Source of the DNA: JBAZJI01 sp964596325
GTDB lineage: Bacteria > Patescibacteriota > Minisyncoccia > Minisyncoccales > JAGOPM01
Reading direction: 5' to 3'
Length of the DNA: 28,100 bases
Assembly (NCBI GenBank): GCA_964596325.1
Contig: CAZQSQ010000011.1
Location: 1 to 28,100, forward strand
The translations under genes were made by a program, and so were the position numbers. A model generated the notes under the pieces. The model saw nothing but the letters and a program-made list of their open reading frames with translations, was not told the origin of the DNA and did no database searches. Shown piece after piece: positions 20,266 through 27,825 of this stretch (positions are counted from its first letter, which is position 1; every line of letters begins with the position of its first letter).

Positions 20266-20940
20266 TCAAGAATTGTCTACACTACGAAAACGATCAAACT
20301 CTGTGTAATACTTAAACTCTTGAGTCATTTCCACTAAATTAAGCCCGAATATGTCGGCCAAGCATAAACAAGCAGCCACAGAGCCGACTTCTTGCGCGGT
20401 TGAACCCCCATTCATCCAAACCGGCCAAACCTTTCTATTATAATTTGCCTTAAAATGTGTCTTATCCCCGGCGATGATATCGCTTATTCGCAGATCGGGC
20501 TCACCATTCTGGCCAAAGCTGCATACTTGCAAGCCTTTAATTTTTGAGAAATCCTCCCCGAAGGCAAAGTCGCTGTTATAAATCAATTTGACACTTTGCG
20601 GATTGCGCACCGACCTAAGCGCTGCCCAAGCTTCCAAAGTCTTGGCCTTAGCCCTTGGTCCCATACACCAATCCAAAACAAAATAACATTGTGAACAATT
20701 TTCTATTAAAAACATCAAATCGCGCGGGGAAAATTCGGAAACATCAACAATCATTTTTCCGTTTCTCAACCATGCCAAACTCTGGCCAAGCCCGCCAAAA
20801 GCCCCGGCCTTTTCGGCCACAAATAATTTTTTGGCCAAAAAGTGCACCAGATCGGCTAAAAGACTACCATGATCAGAAGTGATCAGGATTATTTGCGGCT
20901 TTTTGAGCGCATAAATAGCGCTAAAAATCGGGGCTTTCAT
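20266..20940 (-). CDS. Truncated Mur ligase-like protein without intact P-loop (224 aa)
   Basis: Probably derived from a MurF/MurE-type ligase central domain. The opening KKPQIILITSDHGSLLADLV (13-32) sits where Mur ligases have ITGSxGKTT, but the Gly-Lys-Thr is gone. The later part (HFKANYNRKVWPVW, then a VGSVAACLCLADIFGLNLVEM helix) resembles the end of the Mur central domain, where an Asn-Ala-Ala helix packs. The whole C-terminal ligase domain is missing. The ATG overlaps the ftsI stop (ATGA), so it is translated with the cluster, exactly where murE or murF would normally follow. It may be a non-catalytic paralogue that binds cell-wall enzymes, or a decayed gene kept in frame. It has no membrane helix. 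Confidence 0.6.
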   Translation of the reverse strand: MKAPIFSAIYALKKPQIILITSDHGSLLADLVHFLAKKLFVAEKAGAFGGLGQSLAWLRNGKMIVDVSEFSPRDLMFLIENCSQCYFVLDWCMGPRAKAKTLEAWAALRSVRNPQSVKLIYNSDFAFGEDFSKIKGLQVCSFGQNGEPDLRISDIIAGDKTHFKANYNRKVWPVWMNGGSTAQEVGSVAACLCLADIFGLNLVEMTQEFKYYTEFDRFRSVDNS

Positions 20941-22658
20941 TGCACTGGCTTATATTTGAATTCCTCTACTGCTCGCTCAGTTGGGACGTGCGCATAATTG
21001 AGCGCATATTCCCCTAGCTTGGCAAAAATCGGCGCCGCTGATGCCGAAGCCTCAGAGGCCGCCGGATTATCCAGCTTAATAATTATAACGTATTTAGGAT
21101 TATAAATCGGGGCAATGCCGGCAAAAGTATGCCAAGTTTTTTTAGTATAACCGCCCGGACCAGGCTGCTGAGCGGTCCCCGTTTTACCGCCGACAAAATA
21201 ACCCTTGACCCGCGCATATTGGCTATAGCCAGACTCGGTAACCGCATTGAGCATCTGGCGCACGGTCGCGGCGGTCTCAGGAGAGATAACATTAGGGTAT
21301 TCAATTTCCGGTTTTGTTTCCTTTACCGTTCCATCAGCTCTGACAATCTTTTCAACAATATAAGGTTTCATAACATTGCCACCATTAGCCAAAACCGAAT
21401 AAGCAACCGCCAACCGCAATGGGGTAATGGAAATCCCCTGTCCAAAAGAACAAGTGGCAAAATTAATGTCACGCATCGATTTCAAATTTTCATTGCCACT
21501 CACCGCCTCGCCCGCCATATCCACTCCGGTTTTTCTAAAAAATCCGAAGTTCGAAAGATACTCATAATACTTTTTATGGCCGATTTGCCTTTCGACAAAA
21601 ATCATCCCCGTATTAATTGAACGCTCCAGAACTTCGGTCATATTGCGCTTTCCCCAGCAGCGCCCATCATAGTTACCAATTAAAAACCTATCGAATTTTT
21701 CTTTACATGGATCGGTGTAAGTAGTGGTGGGAGAAACGCTGCCCGTCTCGATACCGATAGCCATGGTAACAGCCTTAAAAACCGAACCCGGTTCGTAAAG
21801 TTTCTGCACGGCCCAATTTTGAAAAACCGCCATATTACCGGCATATTTGCTGTAATCATTGGGGTCGTAATCGGGGTAATTGGCCAAAGCAATTATCCGG
21901 CCACTGTAGGGATCCATAACGATAATTTGCCCGCTCTCCATGTTAAATTTTTGGCCAGCGTCCTCTAATAGTTCTTGGGCCTTTTTTTGAATATTGACAT
22001 CCAGCGTCAAAACGATATCCGCGCCATTTTTCATTTCCCGAGACTCCGGGGTTAAATATTCCTGCAAACCCTTCACGCTGGCTACCATGCCCTGGCTCGG
22101 GCTTAGAATGTCATCGTAATAACCTTCAACACCATAAAGCCCTTTCCCGTCGCGATCAACATAACCTAAAACATTCGAGGCAACTTTGCCGTGCGGGAAA
22201 AAACTCACATACTTTTTTCGGACATAAACACCTTTGAGCGCCAACTTGCCCAGTGCGTTTACTTCTTCGGGGGAAAGTTTATCCTTCAATTCGGCAAACT
22301 GACTCTCTTGGTCGGAAAGTTTATTAGAAATAACATCCTCCCCGATATTAAGCAATTTAGCCAATTCGATCTTGGCCTTTTCCCGATCTTCAATTTCTTT
22401 AGGCACGGCAAAACAATAATATTGCTCTTTAACCGTAGAAAGAACTGTCAATTCCCCATCATCAGTGGCAAAAATTTTACCCCGCTGACCATTAGCGTCA
22501 AAAAACTGTGTTTGCTGGCCATTAGCCAAGGCGCGGTAAAAAGCCCCATGGGCAATTTGTAAATCATAAAGGCGCCAGCCAGTCAGGCTAGCGACCAATA
22601 AAAAAAACAGTAAAACAAATAAGGCTCTCAATGGCAGCTTCATTTTACAAATAATCAC
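20937..22658 (-). CDS. ftsI: Class B penicillin-binding protein, FtsI/PBP2-type transpeptidase
   Basis: Septal peptidoglycan transpeptidase of the division machinery. Length 573 aa. An N-terminal membrane helix (about 9-30) anchors it, followed by the pedestal/dimerisation domain (about 50-215) and the transpeptidase domain (about 240-555). The three active-site motifs are intact: SVFK at 292-295 with the nucleophile S292, SIN at 347-349, and KTG at 492-494. There is no PASTA domain. A GTG start at 22658 overlaps the ftsL-like stop (GTGA); an ATG five codons on (22643) is an alternative. It lies between ftsL and a Mur-like gene in the dcw order. Confidence 0.95.
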   Translation of the reverse strand: MIICKMKLPLRALFVLLFFLLVASLTGWRLYDLQIAHGAFYRALANGQQTQFFDANGQRGKIFATDDGELTVLSTVKEQYYCFAVPKEIEDREKAKIELAKLLNIGEDVISNKLSDQESQFAELKDKLSPEEVNALGKLALKGVYVRKKYVSFFPHGKVASNVLGYVDRDGKGLYGVEGYYDDILSPSQGMVASVKGLQEYLTPESREMKNGADIVLTLDVNIQKKAQELLEDAGQKFNMESGQIIVMDPYSGRIIALANYPDYDPNDYSKYAGNMAVFQNWAVQKLYEPGSVFKAVTMAIGIETGSVSPTTTYTDPCKEKFDRFLIGNYDGRCWGKRNMTEVLERSINTGMIFVERQIGHKKYYEYLSNFGFFRKTGVDMAGEAVSGNENLKSMRDINFATCSFGQGISITPLRLAVAYSVLANGGNVMKPYIVEKIVRADGTVKETKPEIEYPNVISPETAATVRQMLNAVTESGYSQYARVKGYFVGGKTGTAQQPGPGGYTKKTWHTFAGIAPIYNPKYVIIIKLDNPAASEASASAAPIFAKLGEYALNYAHVPTERAVEEFKYKPVQ

Positions 22659-22948
22659 CTGCGCGCAACGCTGCTGGGTGCTACCTCAATATACTCGATT
22701 TCAGAAATTTTTTCAAAATTCTGGCTTTGGGCGAGCTGCTCTGGATTAAGCTCCGAAAGCCGCAAAGAAACATATGATTCCATGCTCCGGTTTTCCATGC
22801 GTAAATTTTCTAATGTGGCTTCATTTTTTTCGATACGCGCATGGTGGCAATTCAGCTCGCAGGCTTGCCAAACAAAGGAGATGCCGGTCAAAACAAAAAC
22901 CAAAGCGATTATATTGAAATAAATTGGCGAACATCTTTTGGAAATCAT
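22655..22948 (-). CDS. ftsL: FtsL-like division protein (97 aa)
   Basis: Small bitopic protein: short N-terminus, one membrane helix (about 9-28), then a charged coiled coil (about 35-60) and a C-terminal tail. This architecture and the position between rsmH and ftsI are those of FtsL, which recruits FtsW/FtsI with FtsB. Sequence similarity cannot be judged by eye because FtsL diverges fast. It starts 6 nt after the rsmH stop and has no Shine-Dalgarno. Confidence 0.72.
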   Translation of the reverse strand: MISKRCSPIYFNIIALVFVLTGISFVWQACELNCHHARIEKNEATLENLRMENRSMESYVSLRLSELNPEQLAQSQNFEKISEIEYIEVAPSSVARR

Positions 22949-22954
22949 ATTTGT

Positions 22955-23851
22955 TTATATTTTTTGAAGTACTCTCATTTTGGCGCTAGCGCATCGGCTA
23001 TTGGCCATTATCTCCTTTTCTCCGGCCGTCACTGGCTTTTTGGTTAAAATCTCCGCCAACCCCTTTTCTTTTAATTCCCGAAAATAATTTTTCACTATTC
23101 TATCCTCTAAAGAATGAAACGATATCACTGCCAGTCGCCCGCCGCTTGGCAATATCTCCAGGGCCTGCGGCAAAACATTTTTTAAGTTGGCTAACTCCTG
23201 ATTTGCTTCTATTCTTATGGCCTGAAACGATCTCCCTAAATCCTTTTTCCACCCCGGCAAACACTTTTTAACCAGGGCGGCCAGTTCAAAAGTTGTAGTA
23301 ATGAGCTTGGCTTTCCTTTGGCCCACAATCATCCGGGCAATCCGACGGGCAAATTTTTCTTCACCATATTCGCGCAAAACTTTTTCTAAATCATCCTCGC
23401 TGTAACTGTTCACTATCTCATAAGCACTTTTAGGCGCCTCGGGGGAAAATCTCATATCCAGTGGCTCGTCTTTTTGGAAAGTGAAACCCCGGCCTGACTG
23501 ATCAATGTCGAAACTCGATATTCCGATGTCCAATAAAATTTTTTCCGCGGGGGCAAAGCCGTGCCTTCGGGCGATTGCCTCCAGATGCGCATAATTATCA
23601 TTCTCAACTACGGCGCGCCCTTCTCTTATCTCGACAGCAAATTTTTCCCTTAGAGCTTCTACTGCTTGCGGATCCCATTCTATCATCAGCACTTTGCCGC
23701 CAGGGCCAACACTTTGCAAAATTTTTTGCGAGTGTCCGCCAAACCCCGCCGTGCCATCAATCACCTTTTCGTTAGCCTGGGGATCTAAATACGCGATAAC
23801 TTCTTCCAATAAAACCGGTATGTGTTTTTCTTTGCTCTCACGCTCTGGCAT
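22955..23851 (-). CDS. rsmH: 16S rRNA m4C1402 methyltransferase RsmH (MraW)
   Basis: SAM-dependent methyltransferase that modifies N4 of C1402 in 16S rRNA. At 298 aa it has normal length. The opening HIPVLLEEV and the SAM motif DGTAGFGGH (32-40) are diagnostic, as are ILLDIGISSFDIDQSGRGF (the family usually has LGVSS) and the C-terminal SFHSLEDRIVKNYF motif. It follows mraZ by 11 nt in the conserved dcw order. Confidence 0.97.
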   Translation of the reverse strand: MPERESKEKHIPVLLEEVIAYLDPQANEKVIDGTAGFGGHSQKILQSVGPGGKVLMIEWDPQAVEALREKFAVEIREGRAVVENDNYAHLEAIARRHGFAPAEKILLDIGISSFDIDQSGRGFTFQKDEPLDMRFSPEAPKSAYEIVNSYSEDDLEKVLREYGEEKFARRIARMIVGQRKAKLITTTFELAALVKKCLPGWKKDLGRSFQAIRIEANQELANLKNVLPQALEILPSGGRLAVISFHSLEDRIVKNYFRELKEKGLAEILTKKPVTAGEKEIMANSRCASAKMRVLQKI

Positions 23852-23862
23852 TTGGATTTCTA

Positions 23863-24294
23863 TTATATTCCCAAATCTTTTAATTGTTCTGACATTTGCT
23901 CCAAATTATTCTGGGCCTTGGCTTTATATTCGCCCCATTTCTGCGTATCCCAAATTTCAATCCTATTAAATAGCCCGATAACTGTCGCTTCTTTGCCGAG
24001 CCCCGCATATTGTTTCAAATTTTCCGGAATAAGCATGCGGCCAAGCTTATCGAATTCCACTTGAGCAGCGCCAGCAAGCATGATGCGGGAAAAGCTTCTG
24101 GCAGCTTCGGTGGATAGCGGAAGACTGCCCCATTTTTTGGAAAAATCTTGCCATTCCGCGGCAGGATAAACAACCAAAGACTTGTCAAAACCAATAGTCA
24201 CGACTGCCCCTCCTTCCAAGTCCGGCCTGAATTTGGCAGGCATGGAAATACGGCGCTTTTCATCAATTGTGTGTTGGTATTCTCCGACAAACAT
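23863..24294 (-). CDS. mraZ: Transcriptional regulator MraZ
   Basis: Ring-forming DNA-binding protein with two SpoVT-AbrB (swapped-hairpin) domains, about 5-50 and 78-122; each has the DxKRRISMP / DKLGRMLIP landmark. Length 143 aa is normal. In characterised bacteria MraZ binds repeated GTGGGA-type boxes before its own gene and represses the dcw operon. Three such boxes are present here immediately behind the -10, so autoregulation is very likely. There is no Shine-Dalgarno before the ATG. First gene of the cluster mraZ, rsmH, ftsL, ftsI, Mur-like, tRNA-Glu. Confidence 0.96.
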   Translation of the reverse strand: MFVGEYQHTIDEKRRISMPAKFRPDLEGGAVVTIGFDKSLVVYPAAEWQDFSKKWGSLPLSTEAARSFSRIMLAGAAQVEFDKLGRMLIPENLKQYAGLGKEATVIGLFNRIEIWDTQKWGEYKAKAQNNLEQMSEQLKDLGI

Positions 24295-24308
24295 TGTTAT
24301 TTGGCTTG

Positions 24309-24317
24309 TTATCCACA
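24309..24317 (+). promoter_or_regulatory. Perfect DnaA-box sequence in the mraZ leader
   Basis: TTATCCACA matches the strong DnaA-box consensus. Weaker TTTTCCACA versions lie at 24340-24348 and 24402-24410 in the same orientation, though the first of these overlaps a MraZ box. Binding is inferred only. Confidence 0.4.
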
Positions 24318-24337
24318 GAAACTGGGTTTCTTAACAT

Positions 24338-24367
24338 ACTTTTCCACAGTTTCCCACTTACTCCCAC
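24338..24367 (-). promoter_or_regulatory. MraZ operator: three 10-bp GTGGGA-type direct repeats
   Basis: On the minus strand the repeats are GTGGGAGTAA, GTGGGAAACT and GTGGAAAAGT, exactly head to tail with 10-bp period. This is the arrangement known for MraZ binding sites. They start directly behind the -10 of the mraZ promoter. Confidence 0.85.
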
Positions 24368-24396
24368 ATTTTAAGCGTTTGGGAAGTTCAGGTCAA
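24368..24396 (-). promoter_or_regulatory. Promoter of the dcw cluster (PmraZ)
   Basis: TTGACC (24396-24391), 17 nt, TAAAAT (24373-24368). The transcription start would fall inside the first MraZ repeat, so bound MraZ should block initiation. Confidence 0.75.
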
Positions 24397-24445
24397 ATAT
24401 CTTTTCCACACCCCCAAACCTCTCAAAGATTCACTCCTTTCTTTA

Positions 24446-24473
24446 TTGACTTTTCAAACAATAATGCTATAAT
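24446..24473 (+). promoter_or_regulatory. Promoter of the GNAT gene
   Basis: TTGACT (24446-24451), 16 nt, TATAAT (24468-24473) with an extended TGC in front. Confidence 0.75.
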
Positions 24474-24507
24474 TATAGTATTCAAAACTACATATTTAGG
24501 AGGAAAA

Positions 24508-25056
24508 TTGAATAAAGTTGCCATTAAAATAATTGCAACTAACGCAAACCGCTGGGATTGGATTTATTGGAAAATTCGGGCCATTTATTTTTTCTGCTCC
24601 CTCTTCAATGCCCCGCCCTATTCGCAAAATTACTCTTTTGGCGATATGTGGCGGCTTATCTCGAAAAACTCCGAACAGAAAAACTACCGCCTCTATGCCG
24701 CCTTGCACCGAGGCCAATTAGTTGGCATGTATGAGTGCATGCAATTACCCGAAATAATCGATGAACAAAACATCGCGATAATCCAAACCGCGAGGCTGCC
24801 GCTGGCCAGAGAGTGGAAGTGTTATTACACTTTCCAAATGGGAGTGCTAAAGCCTTATCGGCGCCACCACGTCGGGCACAAAATGTTTCTGAAAATGCTT
24901 CACGACGCCCGAATAATGCACTACACCCATGCCGTACTCTGGACCGATTACCGACCATCTCCCGCCCAAAAATTCTGGCGCAGTAACGGATATGCCCCTC
25001 TCCCCAGAGTGGAATCCCTGCCCGAACAATGCCAATTCTTTCTGAGAAAAATTTGA
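24508..25056 (+). CDS. GNAT-family N-acetyltransferase (182 aa)
   Basis: Probable acyl-CoA-dependent acyltransferase. The TTG at 24508 is taken as the start because AGGAGG lies 4 nt before it and a strong promoter 34 nt upstream; the longer open frame to 24148 would run through mraZ and the divergent promoter. The GNAT signature is FQMGVLKPYRRHHVGHKMFLKM (in two parts: strand FQMGVLKP, then RRHHVGHKM as the acetyl-CoA pyrophosphate loop), followed by AVLWTDYRPSPAQKFWRSNGY, the usual motif B with a Tyr. The N-terminal 60 residues are rich in aromatic residues. The substrate is unknown. It is transcribed divergently from the dcw cluster and ends at a shared terminator with pyrG. Confidence 0.8.
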   Translation: MNKVAIKIIATNANRWDWIYWKIRAIYFFCSLFNAPPYSQNYSFGDMWRLISKNSEQKNYRLYAALHRGQLVGMYECMQLPEIIDEQNIAIIQTARLPLAREWKCYYTFQMGVLKPYRRHHVGHKMFLKMLHDARIMHYTHAVLWTDYRPSPAQKFWRSNGYAPLPRVESLPEQCQFFLRKI

Positions 25057-25063
25057 ATTCAAA

Positions 25064-25090
25064 AACCCTGCCGAGAAGCAGGGTTCTTAT
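25064..25090. terminator. Bidirectional terminator between the GNAT gene and pyrG
   Basis: AACCCTGC-CGAGAA-GCAGGGTT, with five T following on the minus strand and a T-rich tail on the plus strand. Confidence 0.88.
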
Positions 25091-25098
25091 TTTGAAAA

Positions 25099-26730
25099 TT
25101 ATTTTTCTTTTTTTATCGCCGCCTTTATTAAACCCATAAACAGCGGATGGGGCTTGAGCGGGCGCGATTTAAGCTCCGGATGGAATTGACAGCCCATAAA
25201 AAACGGATGCTCTGGCAATTCAATAATTTCTACCAAATCGCGCTTAGGATTGATGCCGGAGAATACCAGGCCTTTTTTCTCTAAAATTTCGCGATACTTA
25301 TTATTAAATTCATAGCGATGCCGGTGCCTTTCGGAAATTTTCTCTTGGCCGTAAAGCGCAAAAGCTTTTGTATCCTTTTTTAATTTGCAGTCATAAGCGC
25401 CTAAACGCATACTGCCTCCCATATTGCCCTGCTCAATATTTTCTTTCTGTTCGGCCATTACATCGATTATCGGATGAGTGGTCTTCGGGTCGATTTCGGT
25501 GGTAATGGCATCTTTCATGCCGCAGACATGGCGCGCAAATTCTACGGTGGCTAGCTGCATGCCAAAGCACAATCCTAAAAAGGGAATTTTTTGCACGCGG
25601 CAATACTGGATGGCTTTAATCTTACCCTCTACACCCCTGCCGCCAAAGCCTCCGGGCACGATTATCCCGTCATATTCTTTTAATTCTTTAAGATTTTCCT
25701 CATTTTCAATGTATTTTTCCGAATCCAACCACTGGATAACCGGCTTACGCCTATTGGCCCAAGAGGCGTGTTTAATGGCCTCGATCACGGAAATATAAGA
25801 GTCCATGAGTGTAAAATTTCCACTCTTAAAATATTTACCTACAATGCCGATTTTGACATCCTCCTTTTCGGCGACAATAGCGCGCACCAACTTCTGCCAA
25901 TCATTATTCTTTTTCTTTTTGGGCTTAAGATTAAAAGTCTTTAGGATCTTTTCCCCCAGCCTGTCCTTTTCGAAATTGACCGGTACCTTGTAGATAGAAT
26001 CAATGTCCGGGGCCGAAATGATATTAGCCGATGGCAGGTTGCAGAAAATGGAAAGTTTTTGCTTGCGGGGCTCATCGATCGGGTATTCCCCGCGAGCGAC
26101 GATAAAATCCGGCTGTATGCCTGCTGAATTAAGCGTACGCACCGCGTATTGCGTGGGTTTGGTTTTCATTTCGCCTAAAGTTCTGGGCACGGGCAAAAAG
26201 CTCACCAAAACAAAAACCACTTGCCCCATAGCCTGCAAATGCATCATGCGCGCCGCTTCCAAAAATAACGAATTTTGAAACTCACCAACCGTGCCGCCGA
26301 TTTCAGTAATCACAAAATCCGCCTTAGCCTTCTGGCCGGCCTTAGTAATGCGATTGATAATTTCTCCGGTAATGTGCGGCACAGCCTCCACACACTTGCC
26401 TGCATACCCTAAATTGCGCTCGCGATTAATAACGCTCTGATAAACCATGCCCGCAGTCATGTAATTGAAGGCCGACATATCCTGCTCTAAAAACCGCTCA
26501 TAATTGCCCATGTCTTGGTCGCATTCCATACCATCATCGGTCACGAAAACCTCTCCATGCTCCACGGGATTCATGGTGCCGGCGTCCACATTAAGATAGG
26601 GATCAATTTTAATATTGGTGACCTTATATCCTTTGTCCTGCAAAATCCGGCCAATGGAAGCTGAAGTAATGCCTTTCCCGATTCCCGACATCACTCCGCC
26701 ACAAATGAAAATATATTTTGTTTGGGGCAT
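25099..26730 (-). CDS. pyrG: CTP synthase
   Basis: Converts UTP to CTP with glutamine and ATP, the last step of de novo CTP synthesis. 543 aa from the ATG at 26730, normal length; an upstream reading to 26763 would start in the leader hairpin and adds no conserved residues. The synthetase domain (about 1-270) opens with MPQTKYIFICGGVMSGIGKG; the P-loop has GVMSGIGKG where GVVSGLGKG is usual. Then KIDPYLNVDAGTMNP and the EIGGTVGE motif follow. The class I glutamine amidotransferase domain (about 285-540) has GGFGGRG, the nucleophile in LCFGMQ, and the His-Glu of QFHPELKSRP. A candidate attenuator lies in its leader. No Shine-Dalgarno precedes the ATG. Confidence 0.97.
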   Translation of the reverse strand: MPQTKYIFICGGVMSGIGKGITSASIGRILQDKGYKVTNIKIDPYLNVDAGTMNPVEHGEVFVTDDGMECDQDMGNYERFLEQDMSAFNYMTAGMVYQSVINRERNLGYAGKCVEAVPHITGEIINRITKAGQKAKADFVITEIGGTVGEFQNSLFLEAARMMHLQAMGQVVFVLVSFLPVPRTLGEMKTKPTQYAVRTLNSAGIQPDFIVARGEYPIDEPRKQKLSIFCNLPSANIISAPDIDSIYKVPVNFEKDRLGEKILKTFNLKPKKKKNNDWQKLVRAIVAEKEDVKIGIVGKYFKSGNFTLMDSYISVIEAIKHASWANRRKPVIQWLDSEKYIENEENLKELKEYDGIIVPGGFGGRGVEGKIKAIQYCRVQKIPFLGLCFGMQLATVEFARHVCGMKDAITTEIDPKTTHPIIDVMAEQKENIEQGNMGGSMRLGAYDCKLKKDTKAFALYGQEKISERHRHRYEFNNKYREILEKKGLVFSGINPKRDLVEIIELPEHPFFMGCQFHPELKSRPLKPHPLFMGLIKAAIKKEK

Positions 26731-26751
26731 GCGATAATATTTTATTTTTAT

Positions 26752-26780
26752 AAAAAGGCGCAAGCGCCTAGCGCTTGCTT
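26752..26780 (-). promoter_or_regulatory. Candidate attenuator in the pyrG leader
   Basis: Two mutually exclusive hairpins: GCAAGCGC-TAG-GCGCTTGC (8-bp stem, minus strand) and the downstream GGCG-CTTG-CGCC followed at once by five T. The second looks like a short intrinsic terminator and the first would prevent it. Between promoter and gene this could control readthrough; the second stem is short, so confidence is moderate. Confidence 0.45.
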
Positions 26781-26811
26781 AACAATCGGAGTTTTTTAAT
26801 CCTGCCTCTTT

Positions 26812-26841
26812 ATTATAGCACTGAGAGTTAAAATAAAGCAA
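26812..26841 (-). promoter_or_regulatory. Promoter of pyrG
   Basis: TTGCTT (26841-26836), 18 nt, TATAAT (26817-26812) with extended TGC. The leader is about 75 nt. Confidence 0.65.
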
Positions 26842-26859
26842 AAGCCCAGTTTTCCACTG
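26840..26859 (-). repeat. Shared upstream element, copy at pyrG
   Basis: CAGTGGAAAACTGGGCTTTT on the minus strand matches 27770-27751 at 18 of 20 positions; both copies end at the -35 of a promoter. Confidence 0.6.
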
Positions 26860-26870
26860 CCTATTTTACC

Positions 26871-26895
26871 AAAAAAATGCCCCGAGGGGCATTTT
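26871..26895 (-). terminator. Terminator of the secreted-protein gene
   Basis: ATGCCC-CGAG-GGGCAT extended by A/T pairs, with seven T following on the minus strand, 12 nt after the stop. Confidence 0.88.
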
Positions 26896-26907
26896 CTCGA
26901 ACGAAAA

Positions 26908-27699
26908 TTATTGGGAGTCATCGCTGAAAAGAAAAGACCACCACGGCTTTTTAACGCTTTCCACATTCCCTGTCTTTGCATCAATTATTAGTTCTAATTT
27001 CAAATCAAAAGGTATTAATCCTAAAAATTTTGCCCTCCGATAACCCTTAACATTATATTGCTCCTTGTCCTTCTTGATGCTTTCGATGGAGCTTATGTGC
27101 TTTTTTTCAATAAGTTTAGCGGATACTTCTTCTGTTTCTTTTGCTTCGTCAGTTTTTTCCGCCTCACCTTCCTTTTCTTCGCCCGGCTTTTCAACTTTTG
27201 GCTTTGACGAAGTTTCGTTTGAATCTTTTTTCTCATCATTATCAAGTTCTTCCTGTTCGTCTGATTCAGTTTGCTTGCCAGCCTTCGTATACTCAAACAA
27301 GGTCCAGCCGGCACCGCGCCCGGCGATAATAGGCGTGCCATTTATTCTAACATTAATCTTTTCTCCAACGTGTACCCCCGGCAAATTAAGCCCATGCTCG
27401 GAAGAATCATTAATAAAAATTTCCTTAGCCCCCCATTGAAAAGTGATCGGAATTACATCGCCGACTTTTAACGCTTCATAGGTAGCGCTACCATGGTGCT
27501 CATATTCCAAAATTTTATCAATTCTTATCTTGCCGGTATCCAGATTGGCAGCCGCGATATTATTAATCTCCAAAACCGTCGCCTCAATCCTGCCGGTATC
27601 TAATATGGGCGCAGGCGCAACCGAAGAGGCCCCAGATATTGCGGCAAAAGAAAAAAACAATGACCCAATCGAAAAAACAAGTATAAAACTTTTGTTCAT
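26908..27699 (-). CDS. Secreted or surface protein with Glu/Lys-rich linker (263 aa)
   Basis: Family not recognised. An N-terminal signal peptide (about 1-24, hydrophobic core FILVFSIGSLFFSFAAI, then ASS) sends it out of the cytoplasm; no lipobox Cys is present. Residues about 30-140 form a beta-rich domain with repeated IxxxVLEINNI and GDVIPITF patterns. A long Glu/Lys/Ser linker (about 142-205) is probably disordered. A small C-terminal domain (about 212-263) contains YNVKGYRRAKFLGLIPFDL and ELIIDAKTGNVESVKKPWW, similar in feel to PepSY-type or archaeal-type small wall-associated modules, but I cannot assign it. It is monocistronic with an extended -10 promoter and a strong terminator. Confidence 0.75.
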   Translation of the reverse strand: MNKSFILVFSIGSLFFSFAAISGASSVAPAPILDTGRIEATVLEINNIAAANLDTGKIRIDKILEYEHHGSATYEALKVGDVIPITFQWGAKEIFINDSSEHGLNLPGVHVGEKINVRINGTPIIAGRGAGWTLFEYTKAGKQTESDEQEELDNDEKKDSNETSSKPKVEKPGEEKEGEAEKTDEAKETEEVSAKLIEKKHISSIESIKKDKEQYNVKGYRRAKFLGLIPFDLKLELIIDAKTGNVESVKKPWWSFLFSDDSQ

Positions 27700-27723
27700 A
27701 ATATTCGCAATAAATTATGTTTT

Positions 27724-27752
27724 ATTATACCAATTCTTTGGGCAAGAGTGAA
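27724..27752 (-). promoter_or_regulatory. Promoter of the secreted-protein gene
   Basis: TTCACT (27752-27747), 17 nt, TATAAT (27729-27724) with extended TGG. Confidence 0.6.
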
Positions 27753-27770
27753 AATCCCAATTTTCCACTG
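27751..27770 (-). repeat. Shared upstream element, copy at the secreted-protein gene
   Basis: CAGTGGAAAATTGGGATTTT on the minus strand; 18 of 20 identical to the pyrG copy and in the same place relative to the -35. Confidence 0.6.
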
Positions 27771-27782
27771 TTTTTAGATAAG

Positions 27783-27802
27783 AAAAGCCCGTTTTACGGG
27801 CT
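27783..27802 (-). terminator. Terminator of the tRNA-Val transcript
   Basis: AGCCCG-TTTTA-CGGGCT with a T run on the minus strand. It lies just behind the second copy of the tRNA-Val 3' end. Confidence 0.85.
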
Positions 27803-27804
27803 GA

Positions 27805-27825
27805 TTATTGGTGCACGGTATAGGA
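27805..27825. repeat. Direct copy of the tRNA-Val 3' end (21 bp)
   Basis: Identical to 27988-28008, which covers the last 17 tRNA bases (including CCA) and four trailer bases. It is a same-orientation copy 183 bp downstream of the tRNA, like an attachment-site remnant. Confidence 0.85.

Noticed and set aside
24338..24367. Three tandem repeats as a CRISPR-like or microsatellite array
   Set aside because: The 10-bp period, sequence and position directly behind the mraZ -10 identify them as MraZ boxes.
24295..24420. Chromosomal origin suggested by DnaA boxes
   Set aside because: Only one perfect box, no AT-rich unwinding element of convincing length, and no dnaA or dnaN nearby.
24148..24507. 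Long in-frame N-terminal extension of the GNAT protein
   Set aside because: It would run antisense through mraZ and the divergent promoters; the TTG at 24508 has AGGAGG and a promoter right before it.
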